The notes below the pieces were generated by a model. That model ran no database searches. It was not told where the DNA came from and saw only the letters and a program-made list of their open reading frames with translations. From NCBI GenBank assembly GCA_035236585.1, contig CP141136.1:28860449-28924448 (forward strand): a stretch of DNA of 64,000 nt, in the 5' to 3' direction. This document shows positions 10,663 to 24,299 of this stretch, in pieces. The stretch comes from Warburgia ugandensis (lineage: Eukaryota; Streptophyta; Magnoliopsida; Canellales; Canellaceae). The first letter of the stretch is position 1, and every line of letters starts with the position of its first letter. Position numbers and translations under genes: made by a program.

Positions 10663-12397
10663 TGTTGATTGTTTAACCGCAAGTGCACGGGCTATTGTAG
10701 TATAGCTGTGCAAATACGGGTCGATCCCACGAGGACTTGATTTGAAGTGATGGAGTTTTAAATAAAATTCAACTAAAAGAATAAAAACAAAGATTATACT
10801 AGAAATAAACTAAAATCTAAATGTATGCAATTGTTCCAATGTTCACAATTATTTATTCCAAGGAGAATAAAAAAATAAAATGCGTCCTGGATAAGCTTGT
10901 CCTTGGATTGCACTGTCTCTGAATTAGTCTATCCTGGATTGCACTGTCCCTGAATAGTCAGAATGAAGATAAGTTAAAACCAGAATAGCACAGGGACACA
11001 GTTGTAATTAAACAAGGGACCCAATTGGTATTTCTGAAATCTGCCAAGGGACACAGATGTAATTCTTTTGGGGACACAGATGGAATTTCTGAAATCTGAC
11101 AGGGGACACAGATGTAATTCTATTGGGCACACAGATGTAATTTCCTGAAATCTGCCAGGGGACACAGTTGGTATTTCTGGGTTTTAACAGGGGCAAATTT
11201 GGAATTTCTTCAGGGGTTCTGGTTTTTCACGAAAAAACCAGGAAAACACGTTTTGGGAGAAATCTGGAAGAGGGAGAAGAGGAAGAAGAATAGAGGAAGG
11301 AGGAGAAGAAGGAAGGAGAAAAGAAGGAGGATTGCGGGAGTGCGTTGGGAGAAAACCCAGATTCCCGTGGCCGTCCGACAGAGGAGATGGAGGAGGAAGA
11401 AGAGGGCAGATCAAGGGAGAGAAGAAGGTAGAGATGCAAACGGATGGGGGTTTCCAACGTCGCCTCCTACTCTGCGTCAATCAGGCGATGAAAAGGATGG
11501 TGGGTTCTGGGGGTGAGTGGTACAACCCGGTTGTAGAGAGATAAGATTCACTGGCCAGTGCTGGGATTTTCGGCCAGTGATGGAGAGGGGGATGCGGGAG
11601 AAGAAGAAGATGCTCTGAAACTGGGCTGCATGGAAGACGAAGACCGTGGAACACCTTGTTTGTGGAGATGGTGATCAGGGTGGCAGTGAAGCAGTGAAGG
11701 GCTTGCCAGAGGTGAGTGGAAAAAGGAAACAAGAAGGCTTGGGCAGATAGTCCAGTGGAGGGGTACCCAGTTTTCCTTGGGTGAACAGGGAAGCCAGGTT
11801 TGTGCCTAGCTAGGAAATTAATGGAGCTCGAGTGCCACAAGGAAGAAGAAGAGAAAACAAAAATTGGTGAGGAGAAGAGAAAGGAAAAAGAAAATTCAGC
11901 CGGTGAATGCGTGACGGACTGGAGTGAAGGGAGAAGCCTGGTGTAAGGGGTTGGTGAAAAGATGGAGAATGCAGGAGGTGGGCTTGGGCAGAGCAAGAGA
12001 GGGAGATAGAGGAGCTAGGTAGAGGTGAAGCAGCCGGCTAGGTGTGTCATACACCAATGGCTGGCTAGCCCAACCGAAGAAGAAGAAAGAACAATTATAG
12101 AGGATAGAGTGGAAAGGAGAAGGGAAGAGAAAGTGAGGGAGAAAGAGGAGGGAGAGAGTGAAATGGAGAAGGGAGCATGGAGAGAATAAGAGAACGAGAA
12201 AGAGAGGGAGAGGGAGAGGGAGAATGTGCCAGCCCAGCCTGAACCTTCCTAAAAGGAAAAACCTCCTTTTTGGAGAAGAAAGAAGGGTCTTTTAAAAGAG
12301 AGATAGGGAGAGACGTATAGGAGAGAGGGATAAGAGAGAGAAAAAGAGAAAAGAGAGGAGAAAGATAAGAGGAAAAGAAAGGAGAAAGATAAGGAAG

Positions 12398-12464
<67 letters not shown>

Positions 12465-12807
12465 GAAAGAGAGTGGGTCCACTGGAATTCTAGTCTTACT
12501 AGAACTCTGCAAGTCTTCAATCTTGTTTTGTACTATGACTCTTCAAATTCCATCTGATTTCCATGATTCAATCTGGAGCGTCCATGCCTGAGTTGACCGA
12601 TCTGCAATGCACAGGGCTCAATTAGCGAAATCTAAACCGTCCATTAGCTTTAATAGTCATTTAACCACTAAATTTTACAATTCAACGGTTGGATGGCCAA
12701 TTAAAGCTAAAATGAAATATTTGATTTAAAATCTTAAAATTAATGGTCTAGATGCTCTAATCAAATACTAAATTAGGGGTATTTTGACCAAAATTGAACA
12801 CTTAACA
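10663..12807 (-). repeat. 5' LTR of the Athila element (right copy)
   Basis: This 2,145-bp LTR is nearly identical to 171-2,273 and is bounded by TGTT and AACA. As the 5' LTR it would carry the element promoter near its right side, in the pyrimidine-rich strand, but no convincing TATA box was identified. It contains the 30-bp tandem array at 10,985-11,180 and a long GA run. Confidence 0.93.
12401..12461. repeat. (AG)n microsatellite in the right LTR
   Basis: About 30 uninterrupted AG units. The homologous run in the left LTR has about 15. Confidence 0.95.
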
Positions 12808-12812
12808 AAAGT
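12808..12812. repeat. Target-site duplication AAAGT, right copy
   Basis: AAAGT follows the terminal CA of the right LTR and matches 166-170 exactly. Confidence 0.93.
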
Positions 12813-14460
12813 AAAATAGAATTCCTAATCAGAATCCTTCTCTAGTAGAATTTCTAAGGAGTTTCCTAATCAAATTTCTATTCAGTTTTCTAAATTAGGC
12901 ATAAGAATCTCTATCTTTCAATCAAATATAGCGAATTAGTGGAATATCTAATCCTTTCCTGAATATAAAGAGAAATTTTCAACTCTAAAGATTGATTTCT
13001 TCAATTTTAATTTCAATACAATAGTTTCTTCACTTTAACAACCTTAATTTTTCTTTTACCGCCACTCTCTTTCTTAAATTTTAAGGTTCAAAACTCTAAG
13101 TATCTCTATAGGAGAAATATGAGTTTCTAGGATTTTTGGTTTCATGAGCTTTTTTATGAATGTTAAAATTTAGGGATGGGGATTCTTGAAGTAGTAGATC
13201 AATCTCTTAGAACTTCCCACAACTTTCCAATTTACCTTCATTTATGATTTTCAAAGTGTGTCACCAAGAAAATATCCATTTTACTTGGTCTTTTCTTTGA
13301 AAGAGGTACTCTAAAAGTGAAGAACTTTTAAAGAGGGGAAGCCTAACATGATGTATGTGATGTTCATTCCATTCATGAAGATAATTTATTTTTACAAGTT
13401 TCCTTTATCTTCAACTCCAAGGCTTGGTTCTCCACATTTTGTTCTCCACCAAAGTCCTCCATGTTTTCATCTCTTAGACTGTTCCTCCACGTCTCCTTTT
13501 GGGCTTCCTTCCTCTTGGTTGCATTTATTTTCAAGGTTAGTTCTATTGTTCTAGTTCTTTGCTTGTTCCTTGTTTGCATCTTAGTTTAATGCTTTTAGTT
13601 CTTGCTTTGTTTTCTTTGGTTATTTGTTTCTTGTTCATGCCTTAGATCCTTGTATGCAAGGACTAGACATCTCTTATAGTGACAATAAAGATATTGTAGC
13701 CCTTGGATCAAGTTACTTGGTCCATGATTCTTTGATTTTCATTACTCCATCCTATCTTCCTTTTCCTCTCTATTTCCTCGATTCTCATTGGATTACTTAT
13801 GTACATTTTGAGATGTTGGATACTTGAAATTGAATTGAGAAATTTGTAATTGAATGATAAATGGTATGTATCATTTGCTTTATAAGCTTTCAATGTTCAT
13901 GAGCCACTTTTTGTAAGAATTTTGATTCAATGAAGTTCCAGGCTTTGTGCACACTTTTCATGTTATTTCTAAAAAAACTTAGTCCATTGAATATCGTGTT
14001 CTAATCTTAGTTTCAATGCACCACTCATTCAAGTCCTCATGTGCACCCTTCATGTTCCATTTAGGCATTTTTTCCATTTTAGAATCATGAGCATAACTCC
14101 TAGGTTCATGCATCATCTTATCTTTGTTTTTCTAGTTTTGCATGTTTATTTGAGTAGTAGTTTCATGTTAGGTCATATTTAGGTTCTAGTTAGGTATTAT
14201 TTGAATTGATTGCATTTAGTTTAGATTTAAAAAGCTTCCATATTTAGGATTAGAAAGTTTTATTCTTAGAAGGTTTCCAATTTCATGCATGTTTATGTTT
14301 TCTTGTTAGATTAAGATAATAATCATCTCTTTTGGCTAGGATAGATAATTTAAATAAGATCCAATCAACCTTCAAAACCATGAAATTTCTTATGGGATGG
14401 ACCTCTCTTGTATGCAATTACTACTTTGATTCATGCACTTGAGATTAAAATTAAACATAC
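12813..14460 (+). mobile_element. Remainder of the outer element's 5' LTR
   Basis: This AT-rich sequence continues the interrupted outer element and ends about 10 bp before a degenerate tRNA-Asp primer binding site, as a 5' LTR should. Small reading frames (for example 13,348-13,554 and 13,624-13,827) have no recognisable domain. No matching 3' LTR was found in the window, so the LTR label rests on position relative to the primer site and the leader. Confidence 0.5.
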
Positions 14461-14470
14461 ACCATGTTTT

Positions 14471-14488
14471 TGGTGCCGTTGTTAGGGA
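14471..14488 (+). promoter_or_regulatory. Degenerate tRNA-Asp primer binding site of the outer element
   Basis: TGGTGCCGTTGTTAGGGA differs from the intact site at 10,639-10,656 at four positions. All four are C-to-T or G-to-A changes, as cytosine deamination would give. It marks an older plus-strand Athila-like element. Confidence 0.8.
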
Positions 14489-15710
14489 ATCATAATGGAT
14501 TTATGCTTGGATTTTTGTTTAGATTTCTTATCTTTAGTCATAGTTTTGCATTCATCTTTTGCATATTTATAATTCCTCACAAATTATCATTTTCCTTATT
14601 TTTGTGCAAGGGAAATTTTGCAAAGGAGCAGCTGCTATCCAATGGGTCAACGCTTCATTGACTTTCTTACTTTCCTAGAGTAGGTTTTCTACTTTTGAGA
14701 GGATTTGTAGTCAAGCCCCACTATAATTTGCATTTTATTATTCAACTTTCAATAGGTTGTAATAATACAAGACAAGTGTGAGATACGGTGGCCCACACTT
14801 GATCTTCATCAAAAACCCCACTATAAGCTTCTCTCAGTCTCTTTTATTTTCTTATTATAGTTGCATTTGGTTTAATTTGCATATTGGTTAGTGGTATAAA
14901 TCATATAGTTTAGGGTCATTCATATTAATTGTTGCATCTTATAAGGATTGTTGCATTAGATTTCACCTATTTAACAAATGTTAGCCTGAGCACAGCTATA
15001 ACTAAGGCATTGGTTGTCTGGTTATAGTGTCTTGTCTAGTAAGGTATAGATCCTTTATTAGATAGCATATAAGTAGGCATTAGTTTTCTTTCCTTGTATT
15101 GCATTGGATGTTTAATGGCCTTTTGGGCAATATTCACATTGATAGTAAGGGCCCTAAGAACACTCATAAGATAAGGACTGGATTTCATCACCAAATGCTC
15201 AACCCACCTAGGTAATCAAATGAATTCTTTATATGCTCGTGATCCCATCCCTTAAAGCTTAATTTTAAATCAAGTAACAAGGGACTTAGGGTTTCAAGTT
15301 CATAGGAATCTTTTTTAAAGAGGGGATCTATTCTCACTCCAGTGGCTCTTGAATATCATAGCTATAGTGGGTATCCAAGATCCAAGTGATTTTTTCGTGC
15401 CTTTCATTGATAATTGTTGAGGTCTAAATGCTTCCTTCCATAAGAACTGCATTAACCAAGTTAGACAGGACCTAATTGGTAAGCAATAGTAGATCTTAGA
15501 TTAAAGGAGGAGTTGTCTAGATTTAGGTCTAGATGCTACCACCCCACACATTAATAAAGATTATCAAAATAGCTCACTAGTAAACTATCAAGATTGATTG
15601 TGCATCATTTAGAGTTAAGAGATATAGTTAGGGTTGCCCTTAGATTCATATAGAAAAAAGTACTAATTTGTTATATACAATAATTTATTTTCTTTGTATA
15701 TAATGTTAAG
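14489..15710 (+). other. Leader of the outer Athila-like element
   Basis: Noncoding sequence between primer site and coding remnant. The block at about 14,750-14,830, around GTGGCCCACACTTGATC, is the reverse complement of the leader block at 10,290-10,370 in the young element. Later segments resemble 9,650-10,130 inverted. The two elements are therefore relatives in opposite orientation. Confidence 0.7.
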
Positions 15711-16490
15711 TACAATGGCTTACCAAACAAGGGATGGAAAACCTTTGCTTTCACTCCTAAGCCCTTACCTTATGAGAATAGGTATGAGATAGAGATAAGG
15801 TATACTCTTGATCTATCCAATACATTTGATAGTCAATTGGATAGGATGAGTAGTAAGTGGAATGGATTAGGAGCCAAAATGGATCGAATTGATAATTTAA
15901 TGAACAATATAAATCCTTATATTCAAGATACTGAGTCATGTCAACAACCTTAGTATAATGACTATGCCTCTTTTGACGAATTATTATACTAAGACAGATT
16001 ATGAGGACTATAATGGATGGGCTAGGCATCATGAACAACCATGATACCAGGAATATCAGGGACAACCATCATGGTTCAGACCTGATCAATCTTTCCCTAG
16101 TATCCCGATGTCACACCATTATGAGCCATACGAACCTGGAGAATCACTAAAAGAGATCCCAATTGGAGAAAAAATAGAGCTTCTATCATCTAAAATGGGT
16201 CAAACACATGCTCAGATGGTGCAATTTACTAAGAAAATGAAACAAATTAGGGAGGAGAGTGAGAAAACACTTGAAAGAATTGCTAGGATGGAAATACCAT
16301 GTGTTCTTTCTGAGCTACAAGATTTCCAACCATCCTTGGAGCCCTCCAACACATATTCACTCGAGTCATGTCCTACTCCTTTTTTTTTATTATGATGAAG
16401 AGACATCCCTTGATGAAGTAAATAATTTATTAGACACTGACCCATTAGTGGACATTTCTCATTGGCAAGACTGAGTATAAAACCCTACAA
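15711..16490 (+). pseudogene. Decayed coding remnant of a non-autonomous Athila-like element
   Basis: Coding-like sequence is spread over several frames. At about 15,735-15,953 a frame reads 70 or so residues including SSKWNGLGAKMDRIDNLM. A Tyr/Pro/Gln-rich stretch then runs at about 15,985-16,110. An open 95-codon frame follows at 16,108-16,395 with EKIELLSSKMGQTHAQMVQF, predicted to be helical and probably coiled-coil. No zinc knuckle, protease, RT or integrase is present. The element looks like a short derivative with one small protein, mobilised by relatives. The exact product is not recognised. Confidence 0.5.
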
Positions 16491-16789
16491 TTCTTGAAAT
16501 TCAAATTGAGCCTTGCAGTATAGCAGATGTACTCAAGCAACTTTAGAGCCATCCATCCTTTCTGAGGGTTATACATAAATTCAAAATTTTCTTCAGCGGA
16601 CATTAGTTCTTAGTTTATCTCATTATTCTTCATCTTGATCAACTATTGAGAAATTAAAAAAAAAAAAAAAAACACTATAACATATATCTCTTAAGTTTAT
16701 GGTCATTTTTAAGTCACATAAAATATAGGAAATGATAGAGGCCATCCATGGTATACCTAGAGCCTTTAGCCTTCCCCATCCTTGATATG
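16491..16789. other. Tail of the outer element, with an A-run
   Basis: About 300 bp without a gene, containing an uninterrupted run of 18 A at 16,655-16,672. Homology to the repeat family downstream begins close to 16,790. No 3' LTR or PPT is seen, so the outer element appears truncated here. Confidence 0.4.
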
Positions 16790-17815
16790 TGCTTTGTCAA
16801 ATCCCCACCTTTGGATAACTATTCTTAGGGCTATATGAGGACATCGCAATAGGGTCTAGATTGGAGAGAATCCCATCAAGGTGGTGAACTTTTCCCTTTC
16901 CATTAACAAAAAGAGAAAAACAGAGAGATGCAATTAACCTTATCTTTTCTAAAAGTAAAATATAATTCGGGAGATGCTAGGATTTTCCCTAGCTACCCTT
17001 AAAATTCTTTTGGGTATCAAATTTATTTGTGTCAATATCATTCCCCTAGTTATATTCTATATATCATCCATACATGATAGGTGGGACCAGTAATTTTAAA
17101 AAGTAAAAAACTCTATCGAATGATCATTTTTATACTATAGTAAAAAATTGATGGCTTAATATATTCAGAAAGAAAATTATTGGGAATGCCCAATGGATTG
17201 TGGGTTAATTTTATCCACATAAATGTGATAATATATATTTAAAAAAAAAACATGGGCCTTTTTTGTAGTTATATAACTACATAATGTCGGGTTGGGTCAT
17301 TGGGGTTTTTTCCTCACAATGCCATACCCACCCCAAAACACACCCTGGGTCACAACAATTTTCTTCACAATGGGTATAGGTCATAGTTTACTTACCCATG
17401 TCACCAGAGATAAGTACGAAGCAAGACAAAAATCCCATATTAACTGGCCCCATCCTTAGCTATGAGGGTATGATTTGGTCAAAGGGAAGTAATGTTATTG
17501 CATTATAACGTATAGGATGCAAGTATTATTTTCTCCAAAAAAAGAAGTACTTTTGTACTTTTTGCAACAAATGTTATCCTCTTGTCTCCAATACCATCTG
17601 AGATTTTAAGTTAGCATGTTTTAACAACTAATCCATTATATATTAAACTAATAAAGTGTTATTTAGCTCTTTGAAACTTACTTCTACTTGTAACATGTGG
17701 AATCTTTCTTTGAACCTTATTTTCCCTATGCCAATGCGAATTAGTTTTTGTTTTCAATTCTAGTGTTTGATTAACAAAAGTTCATTGGCCAAAAGAATAC
17801 AATAAAAGGAAAAAG

Positions 17816-17998
17816 GTGCTCCATAAAAGTCATATGTCAAAATATATGGGGAAAACATACATGAGAGGTGGATCATCTAATCCCTTGGTTGAAAAGGAAA
17901 TTAACTACCAGCTTACCATGTTAGACTCCAAGTATCACCAAATGATTAGCCTTAATATTCCTAGACCTAAGAGTATATCCAAAGGTAACTTTTTATGA
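17816..17998 (+). pseudogene. Short conserved frame of the repeat family (copy A)
   Basis: This open frame of 60 codons has a counterpart at 26,551-26,796 in copy C. Both share GGSSNPLVEKEINYQL-type sequence and MISLN, with mostly conservative differences. I do not recognise a domain. Sequence before the Met is also conserved, so the true coding start may lie upstream. Confidence 0.4.
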
Positions 17999-19557
17999 GA
18001 ATAGAGAAAGCCTCGCTAATGAGATTAGCCATTCCTCAATGTGAAGATGATGAATCTAAAGTGCCAATGCAATTTATGAATTTTTAATTAATTTTATTTT
18101 TATCTCATGTTATTAGTTGAATAATACACCCCTAAAGGATTTAGCTTTATACTTCCTCTAATTTTTAGCCATATGGCTCTTAAAGGATTTCGTTCAACTT
18201 CTAATTCTAATTGAATACCTCCTCCTTCTATCATTGATATCTACAATCTCTCTCAAACATTTTCTATTTGTTTCTTTCACAAAAAACCTTTTCAATTCTA
18301 CTTCTAACCCCAATTCAATGCATGTTAATCACCTTTGTTTATTTAGTTTATGTGGTGTCTTTTTGTTGTGAAACCAGCAAAAGGCCAATAAGTTGTTTTA
18401 GTTTATTTGGAAAATCCAAAAGAAACTAAGAAGACAACCATTAGTCAAAAGGGTTCATGTGAGTTAGCTTCTTTCAAAAAACATTACAAAAATTACTATT
18501 AGTTCAGAAAATGAAATTCCTTAGTCTTTAAGTGGAAAAACACCAAACAAGCTAAAAAAACCATGAAGTTGGGAGATAAAGAGGCTAAACCCAGTGGTGT
18601 TTCCTTCTTTCCATGTTATTGGTTTTTCCTCAAAGGGCTACAACTTACGGTCCAAACTAGTCTTAGAGAGAAATCTCATTGATCAATTATATCTTTTGTT
18701 GAAACACCAATAAATCAATTGCAATTTCAAGTATTAATCAAACATCAAAATCAGTTTTTATTTTTTTGAGCTAGGATTCACGATTTGACATGATGAGGTG
18801 ATCTCTTTGATGATGTTTACTTTTCTAAAACGTATGTCCTTTTCTCTAAAATTTCTATTTGTATTCTCTAAAATTAGAGGTTAGGTGTTCATTTGTTTCC
18901 CTAGATTCTAAAAATTAGAGGTTAGGATTGTCCAACCCCAACACCCCCCCGCCCAACTAGTTTTTATTTTGTCTATTTATTTTCTCTGAAATTCCTATTC
19001 TTTTCTCTCTAAGTATATTTGTAGGACTACATTGTCCACTAGACAACTAGCTATATCTTCCTCCTCCAAGAAAAAGAGAAAGCATGGGGAGGTAACATAA
19101 TCTACAACCACTTCTAAGATGGATCAGAGTTCAAGAACCTAATTATTGCAACGTTAGGGTTTAATGCAAGCGGTTGGAGTCTTGACTATGTCACTACTAT
19201 CTAAGAGAAGCCAGAGCTAAGTGAAGACATAAAATTTTATTTCTTAAATTTGCTTGAGAAGGCTGCAAATGAATAGTATGAAAAGAAGGGCACTAGAATG
19301 TATAAGGATTAATTGGCATAGTAGGAAGCTCGTCAGTAGACTGGTCACTAGTTATAAGAATATGTTGAGCCAAGGGAATTTTAGTCAAGTTTGTTTTACC
19401 AATTATAATAGTTGAAAACCTCAGTTGTCTATCTATGATTTTCATTTGGTAATTGTGTACACAAATTTCTTCTGTAACCTAATTCAATTTTTACATGAAT
19501 ATAATATCACATAGTACCAAACCTTATATGCAATTGTTCATTATTACAAGGTATGAA

Positions 19558-19786
19558 ATGGGCAAAAGAAAGTTTTGTGTAGTATTTAGGGATCGATGGC
19601 TAAGCACCTATACCACCTGGGAAGAATGCCAAAGAGAGGCCTATAGTTTCTAAAGCATTATTCATCTCTTGCCCTACCTGTGACAAAGCTATTCATAGGT
19701 ATAACAAGGAAGCTAGGACCCACAAGATACTGAATAGGCATGTAGTTGCTACTAGAGTCCTAGAGTTTAGGGGCAGAAATGAATGA
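19558..19786 (+). pseudogene. Remnant resembling RNase H1 N-terminal/viroplasmin domain (copy A)
   Basis: From the ATG at 19,558 the frame reads MGKRKFCVVFRDRWLSTY and then TTWEECQREAYSF before a stop. One base further along, the reading continues with CPTCDKAIHRYNKEA up to 19,786. The order VVF-R-R, Y-TWEECQ, F, then a helical A..RYNKE is the pattern of the RNase H1 hybrid-binding domain, also found in caulimovirus viroplasmin. The inverted fragment (about 24,610-24,790) and copy C (about 28,186-28,400) carry homologous, differently broken versions. The family call is by eye; the nucleic-acid binding role is known for the family and inferred here. Confidence 0.4.
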
Positions 19787-20199
19787 ATCTCAAGTGCTAG
19801 AGATGATGTGTCTAGCAATAGCTCATGGTTATAATTATTGTGGTCTTGTTATTTTATATTATTTCTATTGCTTGACATAGATTGATATGTGGACTGGAAT
19901 TGTGGTGTTACTACTATTGCTAATTATGTGAATTTGTGTGTGGTTTTTTGTGTGAAATATGGCTTGTATACTTGATGTAGACAATTATATCAATTATATA
20001 TGAATTGTGGATTTTATGAATTATGAATTTTTCCGAATCAAACCTACTATTTATGAGTTGATTGTATGTTTGGGATACCATTCTTATGTGATCCTGCTAC
20101 CTTTATTTACTTCATCTTCCACCTAACTTATAGGGCAAGGAAGAGGATAGAACCTCTACTCATCAGGTTGGAGATCTTCACAAGCACTAAAAGCATATA

Positions 20200-20481
20200 G
20201 TGACTCTGATCAAAATTATGTTAAGGGAAAGAAAAATGAAAAGTTGGATGCTACAAAAAGTCATCGGTGAAAGAAAGGAATCCCTCTTAGATCTCATAGT
20301 TCAAGATTATAAGAGGTGCAAGTGCTATATAGATAGTTTATTTTCAATGTGTCATGTGCTTGACATGCTGGATATGCTTAATTTCAAGTCCAAAAACAAC
20401 AATACCTATTGGGAACACAAAATGAAGTTTAGAAAGTTGAAACACATGTTACAAAGTGTGCTCAACCTAGACACATATTGA
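20200..20481 (+). pseudogene. Small conserved frame near the 3' end of repeat copy A
   Basis: This 93-codon frame is the counterpart of 28,682-29,089 in copy C. Shared sequence includes YIDSLFSMCHV and MKFRKLKHML. The product is Lys-rich and probably helical. No domain is recognised. It is probably the C-terminal part of the same ancestral protein as the viroplasmin-like remnant. Confidence 0.4.
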
Positions 20482-21028
20482 GGTTTTTACATACATAATT
20501 ATGTTTCTACAATTGTATCCAATATGTATGTACCCCTTGGAACTAAAATTTCTTTGAAATTGTTCATTCTTGTGCAAGGGTACAAATAAGCAGTTGACCC
20601 ATGCTCTGGAGAACATCTCAAAGTTCCAAATTAATTCCCGATTACCTCATCTTTTTTATCACTGAAACATTTTAATATGCAAACTATAGGCTTTGAACTT
20701 GTGTGGAAACTCATAAGTTTTTAAATTCTATATGGATTATGAATTAGTAATTGACTAGTAGTTTGTACATCTTGTTGATAGGTTCTATGGACTGTTTATA
20801 CATGCCTTTTTATAGGTCAACTTTTGGCCTACTTCATAATACATGTACTGAACAATTTATTGAAAGGATTTATGGGCCTGTGTTTGTATAGGATTTTTTC
20901 CACATCAAACATGGCCCCAATTAACAATATAGGTATTGAACGAAGTACTAAAAGGTTTAGTCCTATATTTTTACATGTTTCTTTATAAGTGAACTATTGA
21001 TGGACTTGATATTATTAGCATGAATAGG

Positions 21029-22740
21029 TGTGATGACCCAGGTTTTTCAACACTTTTAATTAAAACTTTTCGAAAGGTGGGGCCCCAAATTTTTATAAAG
21101 ACCAAAACAGTGAAAAACAATTTCAAACAAATTTTACTTCTAGAAAATTCTAGAGGGTCAACCATTGATGCAACACTCAAAAATTTATTTTTCTTTTCAA
21201 GTAAACATGTTTAAAATAAAATTACTATTCTAGGACTCATCCAGTCAATAGCCACATTCTCGCAATAATATAATCAAGTATAATAAAATAGATATACATA
21301 CACAGTCCACGTGGAATTAGAACATACCTCCCAATGAGACATCTCAATCACTACTCATCTAACTCCCCATCAATCTTGTCTTTCTTTAATATCTGAGTCA
21401 TTGCAACAATAACGCAATGCCTCAACAAGCAATACTTGGTAGGTACATAGACATTTAATATAATAACAATGGAACAATTCTAATAACAGTGCTAATAAAA
21501 TAATTAAATCGATATAATAATTATAAGCAATTCCAATAAAATCTTATAACATCATATACGATAAAACAAGCATCTCATGGATTTTAAAACATGATATGAT
21601 CTAATGAAAATGAGCATACAATAACAACAGGGCACCCCAAGGTACGTGGGTCCCATGAGTGTCCCATACACTCATATTACAAATCATGAGTACTCATATC
21701 AAACCTCTGAGTGTCATCACACCCAGGCATACAATAACATCTCCATGCTCATCATGCAAGCACACAGAATAAGAATACGGATCATCATGCTGCAGTGGCA
21801 ACCCTTCAAGGTCTCAACCACCGCCGCTCCCCGTCGACACCATAACGGGAGACTTAACGTCCGTCCCCATAGAAAGGCCCAGACCGGTAGTATGGACTAT
21901 CCGTGTTACCAAACCGCTACCGAAAGCCATCTAGAGGCAGGTGTCTATCATATCACAATCACATCACAATCTCGGAGGGTGGGTGGCCGGCCCTCGCCCT
22001 CTAACATGACATCCACCGGGTGAGAGCACCCATCATAAAACACAAAACACGAAAATTATGTATCTTGAAAACTATGAGCACTCATGGCTCGCAATCCCCA
22101 AGGCACACCCCTCATTTCGGGGTTAGCCTCTAAAAGGACCAGCCACCAAGCCTCCACTTTCCTTTCCCATGAAAACTCATCAGTTTCAGTGATGCAATAA
22201 GGAAAGAAATTTTCTAATTTATGATAAATACAGAGCATTAATCTCAAGAAATTATCGATTGTAAATCCATTTAATATATTATCGAATTCTAATATCAATC
22301 ATAGCATAAAACTCTAAATTTCACAAAATCACACGCTAATAATAAGTGCAATTTAAATCACAATCAATCATGATGCTATGATAATGCAAGGTTTTAAAAT
22401 AAAAAATAAAACATTAAATGTCGTCACCTACCTTGACATGAGATCACCCAACTAAAGCACATAATCTTCTTAGCTTGTACATTCAGATGTACCTATCAGT
22501 ACCGCAATACTATTTCATTTTATTTATTTTATTATAATGGAATCTATGGTGATCCAACCATTGGATTATCCTCTAAGATCTCTAATTATGATCTGGTTCT
22601 TAATTTAGTCTCATCTCATGTCCATCTGTTCATTTTTGTGTATATCTAATGTTTATACCTTAATCTGACAGTGAGATCATCCTCAGATCAATAATTTCCC
22701 ATGATCTGTTTCAGACCAATAGTCTAGATCAATTTCTAAA
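21029..22740 (+). mobile_element. 5' part of a TGTGA-type LTR (degenerate)
   Basis: Sequence starting TGTGATGACCCAGG and followed by AAAGGTGGGGCCCC closely parallels the start of the solo LTR at 48,951 (TGTGACAACCCGGG... AAAGGTGGGGCCC). Later similarities include CAAGCCTCCA near 22,150. The expected TCACA end of this LTR type was not found. Instead the sequence runs into an Athila-type LTR half. The boundary at 22,740 is approximate. Confidence 0.55.

Positions 22741-24299
<1,559 letters not shown>

Larger units (their letters stand above)
171..12807 (-). mobile_element. Complete Athila-lineage Ty3/gypsy LTR retrotransposon (defective)
   Basis: This is a 12.6-kb element read on the minus strand. 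In its own order it has a 5' LTR (12,807-10,663), a tRNA-Asp primer binding site, a leader of about 1.1 kb, gag, protease, reverse transcriptase, RNase H, integrase, a 1.7-kb noncoding spacer, a polypurine tract and a 3' LTR (2,273-171). Both LTRs read TGTT...AACA and are flanked by AAAGT. The Athila assignment rests on the tRNA-Asp site, the gag and integrase sequence style, and an integrase C-terminus with a GPY module and no chromodomain. The first 550 or so aligned LTR positions show about 12 substitutions, so the insertion is fairly young. The coding region is nevertheless broken in several places. Confidence 0.93.
16790..21028. repeat. Unidentified repeat family, direct copy A
   Basis: This 4.2-kb segment is repeated in direct orientation at about 25,500-29,660 with many small differences. 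Recognisable anchors include AAATCCCCACCTTTGGATAA at the left, a 60-residue frame at 17,816-17,998 (its partner is at 26,551-26,796), the viroplasmin-like remnant at 19,558, and GATATTATTAGCATGAA at the right end. No terminal inverted repeats, LTRs, transposase or RT were recognised, so the class is unknown. Confidence 0.75.
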
